Assembly (NCBI RefSeq): GCF_034676545.1
Contig: NZ_JAUCBZ010000015.1
Span: forward strand, 1,581,001-1,645,000
Direction: 5' to 3'
From: Pararhodobacter sp.
GTDB lineage: Bacteria > Pseudomonadota > Alphaproteobacteria > Rhodobacterales > Rhodobacteraceae
Length of the DNA stretch: 64,000 bases
Below are positions 24,310 through 33,247 of this stretch, in pieces; position 1 is the first letter of the stretch, and each line of letters starts with the position of its first letter. The position numbers and the translations under genes were made by a program. Below the pieces are notes generated by a model. The model was not told where the DNA came from. It saw nothing but the letters and a program-made list of their open reading frames with translations, and made no database searches.

Positions 24310-25503
24310 ATGGCCAAGACGATTGATCCTCAGTGGAGTGCGCGTACCGTTGCGGTGCATGGCGGCACACGGCGCAGCCAGTATGGCGAAGTGTCCGAGG
24401 CGATGTTTCTGACGCAAGGTTTCGTCTATGAAACCGCCGAAGCCGCCGAGGCGCGGTTCGTCAAGGCGGGTGAGGATGAGTTCATCTACGCCCGTTACGG
24501 CAACCCCACCAACCGCATGTTTGAGGACCGGATCGCTGCCCTCGAGGGCACCGAGGATGCGTTCGCCTGCACCTCGGGCATGGCGGCGGTCAGCGGCGCG
24601 ATGCTGGCGCTGACCAAGGCGGGCGATCATATTGTCGCCTCGCGGGCGCTGTTCGGGTCGTGCCTTTATATTCTTGAGGATGTTCTGGGCCGGTTCGGCT
24701 GCGAGATCACCTTGGTTGATGGCACGGATAATGCCGCGTGGGAGGCGGCAATTCGTCCCGATACGCGGGTCGTGTTCCTCGAAGCCATCTCGAATCCGAC
24801 GTTGGAGGTCATCGACCTCGCGCATGTGGTGCGTGTGGCGCATGCCAATGGCGCGCTGGTGGTGGTGGATAACGTGATGGCGACGCCGACTTTTTCCTAT
24901 GCCGCGCGGCTGGGCGCTGACCTGATCGTCTATTCGACGACCAAACATGTGGACGGGCAGGGGCGTATGCTGGGCGGCGCGATCTGCGGGTCGCGCGAGT
25001 TGATCCGCGGCCCGATCGAGGCCTATCTCAAGCACACGGGCGGTGCGATCAACCCGTTTGCCGCCTGGACCCATCTCAAGGGGTTGGAGACCATGGACCT
25101 GCGTGTCCGCGCGCAGGCCGCCGCTGCGATGCAGGTGGCCGAGGCGCTGGAGGGGCATGAAAAACTGGCTGCGGTGCGCTATCCGCAACTTCTCAGCCAT
25201 CCGCAACACGCGGTGGCAATGGCGCAGTCGGCGTCGGGTGGGACGGTTTTGGCGATTGAGGTCAAGGGCGGCAAGGCGGGCGCGTTCCGGTTCCTGAATG
25301 CCTTGCGGATCGTCATCATCTCGAACAATTTCGCCGATGCAAAATCCATTGTCACGCATCCGGCGACGACCACCCATCAGCGACTGCCTCAGGCGCAAAA
25401 GGATGTGTTGGGCATCTCGGACGGTCTGATTCGCTTGTCGATCGGGCTGGAAGACCCTGCGGACCTGATCGCGGATCTGCAGCAGGCGCTCGCGACGGTT
25501 TAA
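24310..25503 (+). CDS. metZ: O-succinylhomoserine sulfhydrylase
   Basis: A 397-residue PLP enzyme of the cystathionine gamma-synthase family. FIYARYGNPTNRMFEDRIA, the cofactor loop ACTSGMAAVSGAML, VVDNVMATP, the Schiff-base lysine in LIVYSTTKHVDGQGR and GGTVLAIEVKGGKAGAF are all present. MetZ makes homocysteine directly from O-succinylhomoserine and sulfide, for methionine synthesis. The upstream SAM-II riboswitch supports MetZ over a generic gamma-synthase. The ATG at 24310 has GGAGG close before it; the in-frame start at 24289 lacks a site. It is not in an operon with another met gene here. Confidence 0.92.
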   Translation: MAKTIDPQWSARTVAVHGGTRRSQYGEVSEAMFLTQGFVYETAEAAEARFVKAGEDEFIYARYGNPTNRMFEDRIAALEGTEDAFACTSGMAAVSGAMLALTKAGDHIVASRALFGSCLYILEDVLGRFGCEITLVDGTDNAAWEAAIRPDTRVVFLEAISNPTLEVIDLAHVVRVAHANGALVVVDNVMATPTFSYAARLGADLIVYSTTKHVDGQGRMLGGAICGSRELIRGPIEAYLKHTGGAINPFAAWTHLKGLETMDLRVRAQAAAAMQVAEALEGHEKLAAVRYPQLLSHPQHAVAMAQSASGGTVLAIEVKGGKAGAFRFLNALRIVIISNNFADAKSIVTHPATTTHQRLPQAQKDVLGISDGLIRLSIGLEDPADLIADLQQALATV

Positions 25504-25626
25504 GGTCACTACTGGGTGATCTGATCGCCAGCCCAAGGCGTAGAACCGTTGTAAAAGGCGCGTGAAGGATTACGTTTATTCCCAGCGCGCCAGACGTGAT
25601 ATGCGTCGTATCCAAGGGGGCGAGTG

Positions 25627-26742
25627 ATGAATGTCCAGAAACCGGTGACGAAAAAAGAGCCAGATCTGTTGCAAGCCGAAGCGGCGATGTCCGTTTTGAG
25701 GGCTTGGGCCGCGCGGGCGACCGACGCGGAAATTGCCGCGCTTGACCCCGCGTTAACGCGGCTTCTGCCGGGCGTAGCCGATCCGGCCTATCCGGTGTTT
25801 CAGCAGACTTATCCGGCTGATTTCAAACCGGACGCGGCCTATAAACGCACCATGCCCGACTTGCAGAATGGTCCGGCCAGCCTGATCAAGGGCGCAAATA
25901 CGGCGATTCAGCATGTCGGGATCTCGAATTTCCGCGTGCCGATCCGGTTTCGCACGCGCAATGGCGATGCCAGCGGGCATGACGATGTGACGTTGCAAGC
26001 CTCGGTGACGGGAACGGTGAGCCTTGATGCCAACAAGAAAGGCATCAACATGTCGCGGATCATGCGCAGCTTTTACCAGCACGCGGAGAAGCGGTTCAGT
26101 GTGGGTGTGATCGCGGCGGCACTGGATGACTACAAGACCGATCTTGAAAGCTTCGACGCCCGGATTCAGATGCGCTTTTCCTTTCCGATGAAAGTTGAAA
26201 GCCTGCGCTCGGGGCTGTGGGGCTGGCAGTATTACGATATTGCACTGGAATTGGTGGACGTCGGCGGCGTGCGCCGACAGTTCATGCATCTGGATTACGT
26301 TTATTCTTCGACCTGCCCGTGTTCTCTGGAATTGAGCGAACACGCGCGGTCCGGTCGCGGACAACTGGCGACACCCCATTCGCAACGCTCCGTGGCGCGG
26401 ATTTCGGTCGAGGTTCTGCCCGGCGAAGTGCTGTGGTTCGAGGATCTGATCGACGCTTGCAGGCGCGCGGTGCCAACCGAAACACAAGTGATGGTCAAGC
26501 GTGAGGACGAGCAAGCCTTTGCCGAACTCAACGCCGCCAATCCGATTTTCGTCGAGGATGCCGCGAGGCTCTATTGCGAAGCGTTGGAAAGCGACCCGAG
26601 GATCGGAGATTTCCGTGTGGTGGCCAGCCATCAGGAAAGCCTGCACAGTCATGACGCCGTCAGTGTCCTGACCCGCGGGGCGGCCTTTGAGGCGCAAAGC
26701 CTTGACCCGCAGTTGTTCGCGAGCTTGATCCACAAGGGGTAA
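25627..26742 (+). CDS. folE2: GTP cyclohydrolase I, FolE2 type (type IB)
   Basis: A 371-residue enzyme that converts GTP to 7,8-dihydroneopterin triphosphate, the first step of folate synthesis. The tunnelling-fold FolE2 motifs are seen: VGISNFRVPIRF, SSTCPCSLELSEHARS with the metal-ligand Cys, NPIFVEDAARLYCEAL with Glu, and VVASHQESLHSHDAVS with His residues. FolE2 uses metals other than zinc and often appears in bacteria under zinc limitation or lacking FolE1; no Zur box was obvious. The GTG at 25624 and the ATG at 25627 are adjacent; ATG is preferred, with a G-rich ribosome site. folB and folP are 13-14 kb away. Confidence 0.95.
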   Translation: MNVQKPVTKKEPDLLQAEAAMSVLRAWAARATDAEIAALDPALTRLLPGVADPAYPVFQQTYPADFKPDAAYKRTMPDLQNGPASLIKGANTAIQHVGISNFRVPIRFRTRNGDASGHDDVTLQASVTGTVSLDANKKGINMSRIMRSFYQHAEKRFSVGVIAAALDDYKTDLESFDARIQMRFSFPMKVESLRSGLWGWQYYDIALELVDVGGVRRQFMHLDYVYSSTCPCSLELSEHARSGRGQLATPHSQRSVARISVEVLPGEVLWFEDLIDACRRAVPTETQVMVKREDEQAFAELNAANPIFVEDAARLYCEALESDPRIGDFRVVASHQESLHSHDAVSVLTRGAAFEAQSLDPQLFASLIHKG

Positions 26743-26822
26743 GTGTCGCAGGTCAAGGACGTGGCTTTGCGGCGGATAGCGCGGTTGCTATGATGCGCCT
26801 TCGGCCATAGCGCGAGGCGGTG

Positions 26823-27782
26823 ATGTTTGATCTGATGACCGTTACCCTGAACCCGGCACTGGATCTGAGCGCCGACTCTGGCCTCGTTGTGCCGGGCCCG
26901 AAATTGCGGTTGGGCGCGCCGACGGTTGAACCCGGCGGCGGCGGGGTCAACGTGGCGCGCGCGGCGACAAATCTGGGTGGCCGCGTTCTGGCGGTGGCCG
27001 CGCTGGGCGGCGTGACGGGCGCGCGCATGGCCGAGTTGCTTGGCGATTCGGGTGTGACCGTTGCGGCGTTTCAACTGGATGGAGAAACCCGGCAAAGCCT
27101 GTCCGTGACCGAGCGCGAAACGGGCAAGCAGTTCCGGTTCATCCTGCCTGGACCGAACTGGACGCCCGCACAGGTCGAGGCGGTTTTTTCGCGCCTGAGC
27201 GAGGAAACGCGGCACTTGGTCCCGGGCGCGATTGTCGTGCTGTCGGGCAGTCAACCGCCCGGCGTGCCTGACGATTTCCCGAAGGAGCTGGTGCGCCGAT
27301 TGCCACAAGCCCGGATCATCGTGGATACCTCCGGGGCCGCGCTGCGGCAGATGGTTGACCACCCGGAGGCGGGGGCCAAACCCCATGTCCTGCGCATGGA
27401 TCAACGCGAATCCGAAGAAAGTGCCGGGCGCCAACTGGAAACCGCCGCTGAAAGCCTCGATTACGCGCAGGCGCTGGTAGGCGCGGGCGTGGCCGGCGTG
27501 GTGATACTTGCACGAGGGCGGGACGGGTCGGTTCTGGCGACGGCAACCGAGCGTCTGCACTGCGTGCCCCCCGAGGTGCCGGTGGTCAGCACGACCGGCG
27601 CCGGCGACAGTTTTACGGCGGGATTCGCCCTGACGGTGGCGCGGGGCGAGGGGGTGGCAGCGGCCCTCCGGATGGGCACCGCCGCCGCCGCCGCCGCCGT
27701 GATGACGCCGGGAAGTGCCTTGTGCCGCGCTGACGATGTCCAGCGATTGGTCAAAGACTGTCAGTTCCGCGCCACACCCTGA
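26823..27782 (+). CDS. PfkB-family sugar kinase (1-phosphofructokinase / tagatose-6-P kinase branch)
   Basis: A 319-residue ribokinase-fold kinase. The N-terminus LMTVTLNPALDLSADSG is that of the FruK/LacC/PfkB branch. PGGGGVNVARAATNLGG is the sugar-binding motif, and VVSTTGAGDSFTAGFAL near residue 260 is the PfkB signature 2 with the catalytic Asp. It phosphorylates a hexose phosphate such as fructose 1-phosphate or fructose 6-phosphate; no PTS fructose genes are adjacent, so the minor 6-phosphofructokinase role is also possible. An alternative GTG start is directly before the ATG. It follows folE2 by 80 bases and precedes trkH by 54. Confidence 0.85.
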   Translation: MFDLMTVTLNPALDLSADSGLVVPGPKLRLGAPTVEPGGGGVNVARAATNLGGRVLAVAALGGVTGARMAELLGDSGVTVAAFQLDGETRQSLSVTERETGKQFRFILPGPNWTPAQVEAVFSRLSEETRHLVPGAIVVLSGSQPPGVPDDFPKELVRRLPQARIIVDTSGAALRQMVDHPEAGAKPHVLRMDQRESEESAGRQLETAAESLDYAQALVGAGVAGVVILARGRDGSVLATATERLHCVPPEVPVVSTTGAGDSFTAGFALTVARGEGVAAALRMGTAAAAAAVMTPGSALCRADDVQRLVKDCQFRATP

Positions 27783-27836
27783 TCCGCGTTTCGAGCAGCG
27801 CTTGACATGGCGCTGCGCCGCCGCCAAGGGTTTCGC

Positions 27837-29285
27837 ATGATCGACATCAGACCCGTTGCCAATATCATCGGCTGGCTCTTGATGACGCTGGGCGTCATCA
27901 TGCTGGGACCCTTGATCGTGGATTTGGCCAACGACAGCCCTGACTGGCGGGTCTTCTTGCTGTCGTCTTTTGTCACGGTGATTTCGGGCGGCGTTCTGGT
28001 GCTGGCGACCTCGAACAGTCTCAAGCAAGGTCTGACGCTGCGCCAATCCTTCCTGATGACCACGCTGACCTGGTGCGTCTTGCCGCTGTTCGGGGCGATC
28101 CCGCTGGAAATGGGGTTGGACCACGTCAGCTGGACAGATGCCGTGTTCGAATCCATGTCCGGCATGACGACAACGGGCGCCACCATCCTTTACGGGTTGG
28201 ACGATATGCCGCCCGGGATGCTCCTGTGGCGCTCGATCCTGCAATGGCTGGGCGGCTTGGGCATTGTCATTGTGGCGCTGATCTTCTTGCCGGTGATGAA
28301 AGTCGGCGGGATGCAGCACTTCCGCTCCGAGGGCTTTGACACGATGGGCAAGGTCTTGCCGCGGGCGGCCGATATCAGTTTGATGCTGCTGCAAATCTAC
28401 GCCGGGCTGACCATCCTGTGCGCCTTGGCCTATCTGATCGCGGGAATGAACGCCTTTGATGCGATCAATCACGCGCTGACGACGCTGTCGACGGGCGGAT
28501 TCTCGACACGGGATGCCTCGTTCGGGGCCTATGGTGCGGCCTCGCACTGGATTGCCACGTTCTTCATGTGGGCGGCAGGTTTGCCGTTCATTCGCTATGT
28601 GCAGGTGATCAACGGATCGGTCTCGCCGTTGTTTCGGGACATTCAGGTGCGCGCCTATTTCCGCTGGTCGATTTATGCGGTCGGGCTGGTGGTGATCTAC
28701 CGGGCGATGACCAGCGACGAAGCTCTGGAGCCGATCATCCGGGAGGCCGCGTTCAACGTCGTGTCGCTGTTTTCGGGGACCGGCTATGGCAGCGCGGAAG
28801 TCACAGCCTGGGGCGATTTTCCGCTTCTGGTGTTTATCGTGGCCGGGTTCATCGGGGCTTGCACGGCCTCGACCGGGTGCTCGATCAAGGTTTTCCGGTT
28901 TCTGGTGCTGTTCGAAGCCATCAAGGCGCAGCTACGCCAACTCGTCTCGCCCAATCGCGTGATTCCACTGCTGCTCGATGGCCGACGGCTTGATGACGAT
29001 GTGGTCGTCTCGGTGGTTGTGATGTTCACGGCGTTTGTGCTGGGGTTTGGCGTGCTGACGATCCTGTTGTCGCTGACCGGCCTGGAAATGCGCACCGCCT
29101 TCACGGCGGCTTGGACATCGATCTGCAATATCGGCCCGGCCTTTGGCACCGAGGTCGGGCCAACCGGGGCCATGAACATGTTCCCGACCGAGGCCAAATG
29201 GCTGATGATCGTGGCGATGTTGATGGGCCGGTTGGAGATGATCGCCGTGGTGGTGATCGTGCTGCCCCGGTTCTGGCGCGTCTGA
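27837..29285 (+). CDS. trkH: TrkH-family potassium uptake channel subunit
   Basis: A 482-residue inner-membrane protein with the four-fold MPM repeat of Trk/Ktr transporters. The selectivity-filter loops are visible in order: MSGMTTTGATIL, LSTGGFSTRDASF, LFSGTGYGSAEV and TSICNIGPAFGTE. It works with a cytosolic TrkA-type NAD-binding regulator, which is not in the window. The ATG at 27837 has AAGGG before it; the frame is open to 27807. It is transcribed in the same direction as the PfkB kinase, with a 54-base gap. Confidence 0.94.
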   Translation: MIDIRPVANIIGWLLMTLGVIMLGPLIVDLANDSPDWRVFLLSSFVTVISGGVLVLATSNSLKQGLTLRQSFLMTTLTWCVLPLFGAIPLEMGLDHVSWTDAVFESMSGMTTTGATILYGLDDMPPGMLLWRSILQWLGGLGIVIVALIFLPVMKVGGMQHFRSEGFDTMGKVLPRAADISLMLLQIYAGLTILCALAYLIAGMNAFDAINHALTTLSTGGFSTRDASFGAYGAASHWIATFFMWAAGLPFIRYVQVINGSVSPLFRDIQVRAYFRWSIYAVGLVVIYRAMTSDEALEPIIREAAFNVVSLFSGTGYGSAEVTAWGDFPLLVFIVAGFIGACTASTGCSIKVFRFLVLFEAIKAQLRQLVSPNRVIPLLLDGRRLDDDVVVSVVVMFTAFVLGFGVLTILLSLTGLEMRTAFTAAWTSICNIGPAFGTEVGPTGAMNMFPTEAKWLMIVAMLMGRLEMIAVVVIVLPRFWRV

Positions 29286-29432
29286 TTGCGCAGCCTTCGG
29301 GGCGAATGACGGGGTGCGTCGGGGTTTTCAACGTCGGAGCTAACCCCGAAAAGACACCCCATACATCCCGTTGCATCCTGCGCGTCATCGGGTGCCGACG
29401 AGGCGACGCAAACGAGCGCGACTGCGCCACAA

Positions 29433-29464
29433 AAAACGGACGGTCCTCGCGGGCCGCCCGTTTT
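29433..29464 (-). terminator. Terminator downstream of the SPOR/pseudoprotease gene
   Basis: AAAACGGACGG (29433-29443) pairs with CCGCCCGTTTT (29454-29464) allowing a G-U pair. Read on the minus strand the stem is followed by a run of Ts. It lies 20 bases past the stop at 29484 and could also stop trkH transcription from the other side. Confidence 0.7.
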
Positions 29465-29483
29465 CCACTGGTTCAGATGCTGA

Positions 29484-31352
29484 TCAGTTCCAGCACGACA
29501 CCAGAACGGTGAGATCGGCGGATACGCGGGTCAGGATTTCTGCCGACATCGGGATGCTGACGCGGCTTTGCGTGCCGGTCAGGCCCGCTTGACTCAGCGC
29601 TGCCAGGATGGACTCGGATGACGCGGCAAAGTTCACGTCCTCGGGCATCATCCGTCCCGGCGTTTCCATGCGCGGCAGCAGCATGCCAATCACGGTGCCG
29701 TTGCTGTCAAAGACCGGACCACCCACATCGCCTTCCTGTGCGGTGACCGTCAGGCGGCGCAGGTTTTGCTCGCCGTTCAACCCTTGCACATCGGCCAGCT
29801 GGCCAAAGGTGATGATCGGACGCGTCAGTGTGTCCTGATAGCTGAAGCCCGAAACCCGGATATCCGAGCCGACCCGCGGCGCAGAATTCGAGAATTGCGC
29901 AAACGCCAGCGGAACAAGCGGGTCTTGTGGTGACAAGATCGCAATGCCCGTTTCGGCATCCACGGCGCGAACGGTGGCGGTGTAGGCCTCGTCGATGGTC
30001 ACGCGGTCACAGCTTTGAACGGCCTCGGCAGAGGTTACCACCGTGCCGACGGCATCGACGAAGAAGCCGGTACGCGAGCGTTCCGGGCGGCGTACTTCGA
30101 GGCCGGCAATCAGGTCGCGGCGCGCGACGGTGGACGAGGTCGCCCCCATGCTGGACGGCAACACTCCGTTGATCGAGCGGAAGCTGTCGCGCATCGTGGC
30201 GATGATCAATTCGGCATCACCGTCAGCCGACGGGTCCCACAACAGCGCCCAGCCCTTGATCTCGCCGTTTTGCAGGCGGGCTTCGACATGGGCGCGTTGC
30301 GTGGCGCTCTGACCGGTGATGATGAAGCGATCCCGACCGCGATCGCGCTCACCGTCGAGGGGAATGATTTCCAGCGTTTGCAGGATTTCATACAGGCCAT
30401 AAAACGTGGTTTGCGAGCCTTCCTGGCTGAGCAGCAACGCGCGCATGCCCGAGTTGTTGATCTCGTTGAAATGCGCGAACGGCGCCTCGTGGCGGTCAAA
30501 TGCCATCATGCCCAACGGCAACGTCAGTTCGATGCCGGCGGCTTCGTCACGGAACGGACCAAAGCTGTAGCGGGCGACGGCTTGATCGTAGTCATGCAAC
30601 AACTGCTGACGCTGCGCGGCGCTGAGGAAACCCCAGCCCTCATAGCCCTGTGCTTCTTGCCAGTTGCGGATCGAGGCGCGGGTGCCGGGGCCGAATTGCG
30701 CGTCGATGCCCGACCGATAAAAGCCGAACCACTGCAAAGCGGTCTGGATGGCCATGAGGTCTTCGCGGGTCAAGGCGCGTTCATCGGCTTGCGCGTCATT
30801 GATCGTGGCCGGGGCTGGCGCTGGTTCTGGTTCTGGCTCGGCGACGACAGGTTCGGGATCCGCGACAACCTCCACGACGGGTTCGACCGGCGCGTCAACC
30901 ACGTCTGCAACGGTCGTGATCGCGTTCCCGGTATCCGTTGACGCCACTGGCGCTTCTGACACGACTGGCGCCTCGACCGGCGCAATGGTCACCGCGGGTG
31001 CCGCGGCGGCTTGTCCGCCGACGGGCCAGAATTGCTGGCCGTATATGCTGTTGTCGGTGACATAGGCATCGTTGCGGATTTCGCGCGCTGCCAAAAGCTG
31101 ACCCCGACGAATTTCGGCCTCTTCGGGTGTTGCAAATGGCCCGACGGCCAGAGCATACCAACCACCCGCAATGCGGAACCCGGCAATATTGCCGATCCGC
31201 TGGTCATAACGGGTGGCGAATTCCTCGGCGGTGCGCAGGGTGGCGTGCGCTTCAACCTGAACCCAATGCGACACTTGTGCAAATGCGGCAATCGGGGCCA
31301 GAGCAACCATCAGAAGTGCGGCGAATACGGCTTTAAATATACGATCAGTCAC
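29484..31352 (-). CDS. Exported SPOR / peptidoglycan-binding protein with a catalytically dead trypsin-like domain
   Basis: 622 residues from GTG 31352, chosen because it gives a clean signal peptide (KAVFAALLMVALAPIAAFAQ). Domains in order: a SPOR-like domain at ~25-95 (HWVQVEAHATL, GGWYALAVGPFATPEEA), a disordered Pro/Glu/Val segment to ~195, a peptidoglycan-binding domain at ~200-260 (ALTREDLMAIQTALQWFGFY, DAQFGPGTRASIRNWQ), a linker domain, and a trypsin/HtrA-like domain at ~410-600. In that last domain the three catalytic positions differ: VVTSAEAVQSC replaces VVTNAHVV (His to Glu), DAETGIAIL replaces DxxxDLALL (Asp to Gly), and GDVGGPVF replaces GNSGGPVF (Ser to Val). It is therefore probably a periplasmic septal or cell-wall scaffold rather than a protease. 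Confidence 0.8.
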   Translation of the reverse strand: MTDRIFKAVFAALLMVALAPIAAFAQVSHWVQVEAHATLRTAEEFATRYDQRIGNIAGFRIAGGWYALAVGPFATPEEAEIRRGQLLAAREIRNDAYVTDNSIYGQQFWPVGGQAAAAPAVTIAPVEAPVVSEAPVASTDTGNAITTVADVVDAPVEPVVEVVADPEPVVAEPEPEPAPAPATINDAQADERALTREDLMAIQTALQWFGFYRSGIDAQFGPGTRASIRNWQEAQGYEGWGFLSAAQRQQLLHDYDQAVARYSFGPFRDEAAGIELTLPLGMMAFDRHEAPFAHFNEINNSGMRALLLSQEGSQTTFYGLYEILQTLEIIPLDGERDRGRDRFIITGQSATQRAHVEARLQNGEIKGWALLWDPSADGDAELIIATMRDSFRSINGVLPSSMGATSSTVARRDLIAGLEVRRPERSRTGFFVDAVGTVVTSAEAVQSCDRVTIDEAYTATVRAVDAETGIAILSPQDPLVPLAFAQFSNSAPRVGSDIRVSGFSYQDTLTRPIITFGQLADVQGLNGEQNLRRLTVTAQEGDVGGPVFDSNGTVIGMLLPRMETPGRMMPEDVNFAASSESILAALSQAGLTGTQSRVSIPMSAEILTRVSADLTVLVSCWN

Positions 31353-31614
31353 GGTCGTCCCACAAATTGTTGAGTTCTTGATTCTTGGAGCGACCCTAGC
31401 AGGGTCACAAGGGCTTTGCTGGTTAAATAACGGCAACGTGAGGCGTTCAACCATGTTCCGCGTGTTTTTTCCCCGGTCTGTGTCTTTCCGGGCTTGGAGG
31501 TGACGTTGACCGCACCCTTTGGCTTGCCTATTGAGGCGCAAACCTCGATATCGATGCAGACCCAACCCCGCAAACATCTTTGCGGCAGATTCAGAGCCAC
31601 AGACCGAGGCCCAG

Positions 31615-32544
31615 ATGCCACAGACCGCCACAAAGCCCCGCAGTTTTCAGGAAATCATCCTGCGCCTTCAGTCCTACTGGGCGTCCAAAGGCTGCGCGAT
31701 CTTGCAACCCTATGACCTCGAAGTCGGTGCGGGCACGTTTCACCCGGCGACCACGCTGCGCTCGCTGGGCAGCCAACCGTGGTCGGCGGCCTATGTGCAA
31801 CCCTCGCGCCGTCCGACGGATGGGCGATACGGCGAAAACCCGAACCGCTTGCAGCACTATTATCAATATCAAGTGCTGATCAAACCCTCGCCGCCCAACC
31901 TGCAAGACCTGTATCTGGGCAGCCTGCGCGCCATCGGTATCGACGACACGCTGCACGATATCCGCTTTGTCGAGGATGATTGGGAATCCCCCACCCTGGG
32001 CGCCTGGGGGCTGGGCTGGGAAATCTGGTGCGACGGCATGGAAGTCAGCCAGTTCACCTATTTCCAGCAGGTCGGTGGGCATGATTGCCACCCGGTCTCG
32101 GGCGAGTTAACCTATGGGTTGGAGCGTCTGGCCATGTATGTGCTGGGTGTCGATCACGTCATGGACATGCCGTTCAATGACCCCGATGCGCCGATCGCCC
32201 TGACCTATGGCGATGTGTTTCGCCAGACCGAACAGGAATACAGCCGCCACAATTTCGACGGCGCCACCACCGACATGCTGCTGCGCCATTTTGAGGACGC
32301 CGAGCGTGAGTGCCAGCACCTGCTGGGCTTTGATCCGCAAGACCCCAACACCGGCAAGCGCATCATCATGGCGCACCCGGCCTATGACCAATGCATCAAG
32401 GCCAGCCATCTGTTCAACCTGCTCGATGCGCGCGGGGTGATCTCGGTCACGGAACGCCAAGCCTATATCGGCCGGGTCCGCGCTTTGGCCAAGCAATGCG
32501 CCGATGCGTTTGTGCAGACTGAAGCCGGGGGATATGCCGCGTGA
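31615..32544 (+). CDS. glyQ: Glycyl-tRNA synthetase alpha subunit
   Basis: A 309-residue class II synthetase subunit. FQEIILRLQSYWASKGCAIL, QPYDLEVGAGTFHPATTLR and SYVQPSRRP-type RRPTDGRYGENPNRLQ are the conserved catalytic segments, and EVSQFTYFQQVGG is the glycine-site region. The alpha subunit holds the active site and pairs with GlyS to charge tRNA-Gly. The ATG at 31615 has GAGG upstream; the longer frame from 31519 overlaps the divergent gene's leader. glyS follows after two intervening genes on the same strand, so the four genes probably form an operon. Confidence 0.97.
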   Translation: MPQTATKPRSFQEIILRLQSYWASKGCAILQPYDLEVGAGTFHPATTLRSLGSQPWSAAYVQPSRRPTDGRYGENPNRLQHYYQYQVLIKPSPPNLQDLYLGSLRAIGIDDTLHDIRFVEDDWESPTLGAWGLGWEIWCDGMEVSQFTYFQQVGGHDCHPVSGELTYGLERLAMYVLGVDHVMDMPFNDPDAPIALTYGDVFRQTEQEYSRHNFDGATTDMLLRHFEDAERECQHLLGFDPQDPNTGKRIIMAHPAYDQCIKASHLFNLLDARGVISVTERQAYIGRVRALAKQCADAFVQTEAGGYAA

Positions 32545-32578
32545 TTGGCCGGGGCGGCGCTCCAGGTCGGGGACGCAT

Positions 32579-33247
32579 ATGCTGAGCTTTGAACGCGTAA
32601 AGCAAGGTCTCGACCGGGCTTGGCGACGCCTGAGCGGCGAAAAATCCCGCGTGCGTGGCCGTGCGCAGCAACAATTCGACGCCGCCGTGGCTGATCTTGG
32701 CCCCGACGATATCGCGATCGACCTTGGCGCCAATATTGGCCTCTTTACCCAAAAAATGGCCGCGCGCGGTTGCACGGTCTATGCCTTCGAACCTGACCCC
32801 TATGCCTTTGCACGCCTTCGGGCCAATGTGGCTGGCTTTCCCAACGTCACACTGATCGCCGCCGCCGCGGGCGGGCAGGCAGGAGAGTTCAAGCTGTTTC
32901 GTCACCGCGATTTTGCGGCGGCTCCAGAGCGGCGCACCACGGCATCGTCAATCATCGCCGGAAAGAAGGACATGGATGAAGCGGATTTCATCCTCGTCGA
33001 GGTCAAGGATTTCGTCATGTTCCTGCGAGAGCTTGATCGCCCTGTGAAGTTGATCAAAATGGATATTGAAGGGGCTGAAGTGGACCTCTTGGAACGGCTG
33101 TTGTCCGAACCAGATTGTGCCCTGATCGACCGGATTTTCGTCGAAACACACGAACGCGTCCTGAGTCAGCTGGCAGCCAGAACCCGCGCGCTCAAGGAAA
33201 AAGCCGCCGGGATGACGAAGCCCGAAATAAACTGGGATTGGCATTGA
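32579..33247 (+). CDS. FkbM-family methyltransferase
   Basis: A 222-residue SAM-dependent methyltransferase. AIDLGANIGLFTQKMAARG is motif I with the SAM-binding glycines, YAFEPDPYAFARLRANV is motif II/III, and LIKMDIEGAEVDLLERLL is the FkbM core motif with the conserved DIEGAE. FkbM enzymes O-methylate sugars or secondary metabolites; the target is unknown. An alternative start at ATG 32534 overlaps glyQ and has a GGGGG ribosome site, but the extra 15 residues look non-coding in composition. The stop TGA overlaps the next start by one base. Confidence 0.83.
   Translation: MLSFERVKQGLDRAWRRLSGEKSRVRGRAQQQFDAAVADLGPDDIAIDLGANIGLFTQKMAARGCTVYAFEPDPYAFARLRANVAGFPNVTLIAAAAGGQAGEFKLFRHRDFAAAPERRTTASSIIAGKKDMDEADFILVEVKDFVMFLRELDRPVKLIKMDIEGAEVDLLERLLSEPDCALIDRIFVETHERVLSQLAARTRALKEKAAGMTKPEINWDWH

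Noticed and set aside
26649..28547. A 632-codon minus-strand frame opposite folE2, the PfkB kinase and trkH
   Set aside because: Three conserved plus-strand genes explain the region; the frame lacks homology and is a GC shadow.
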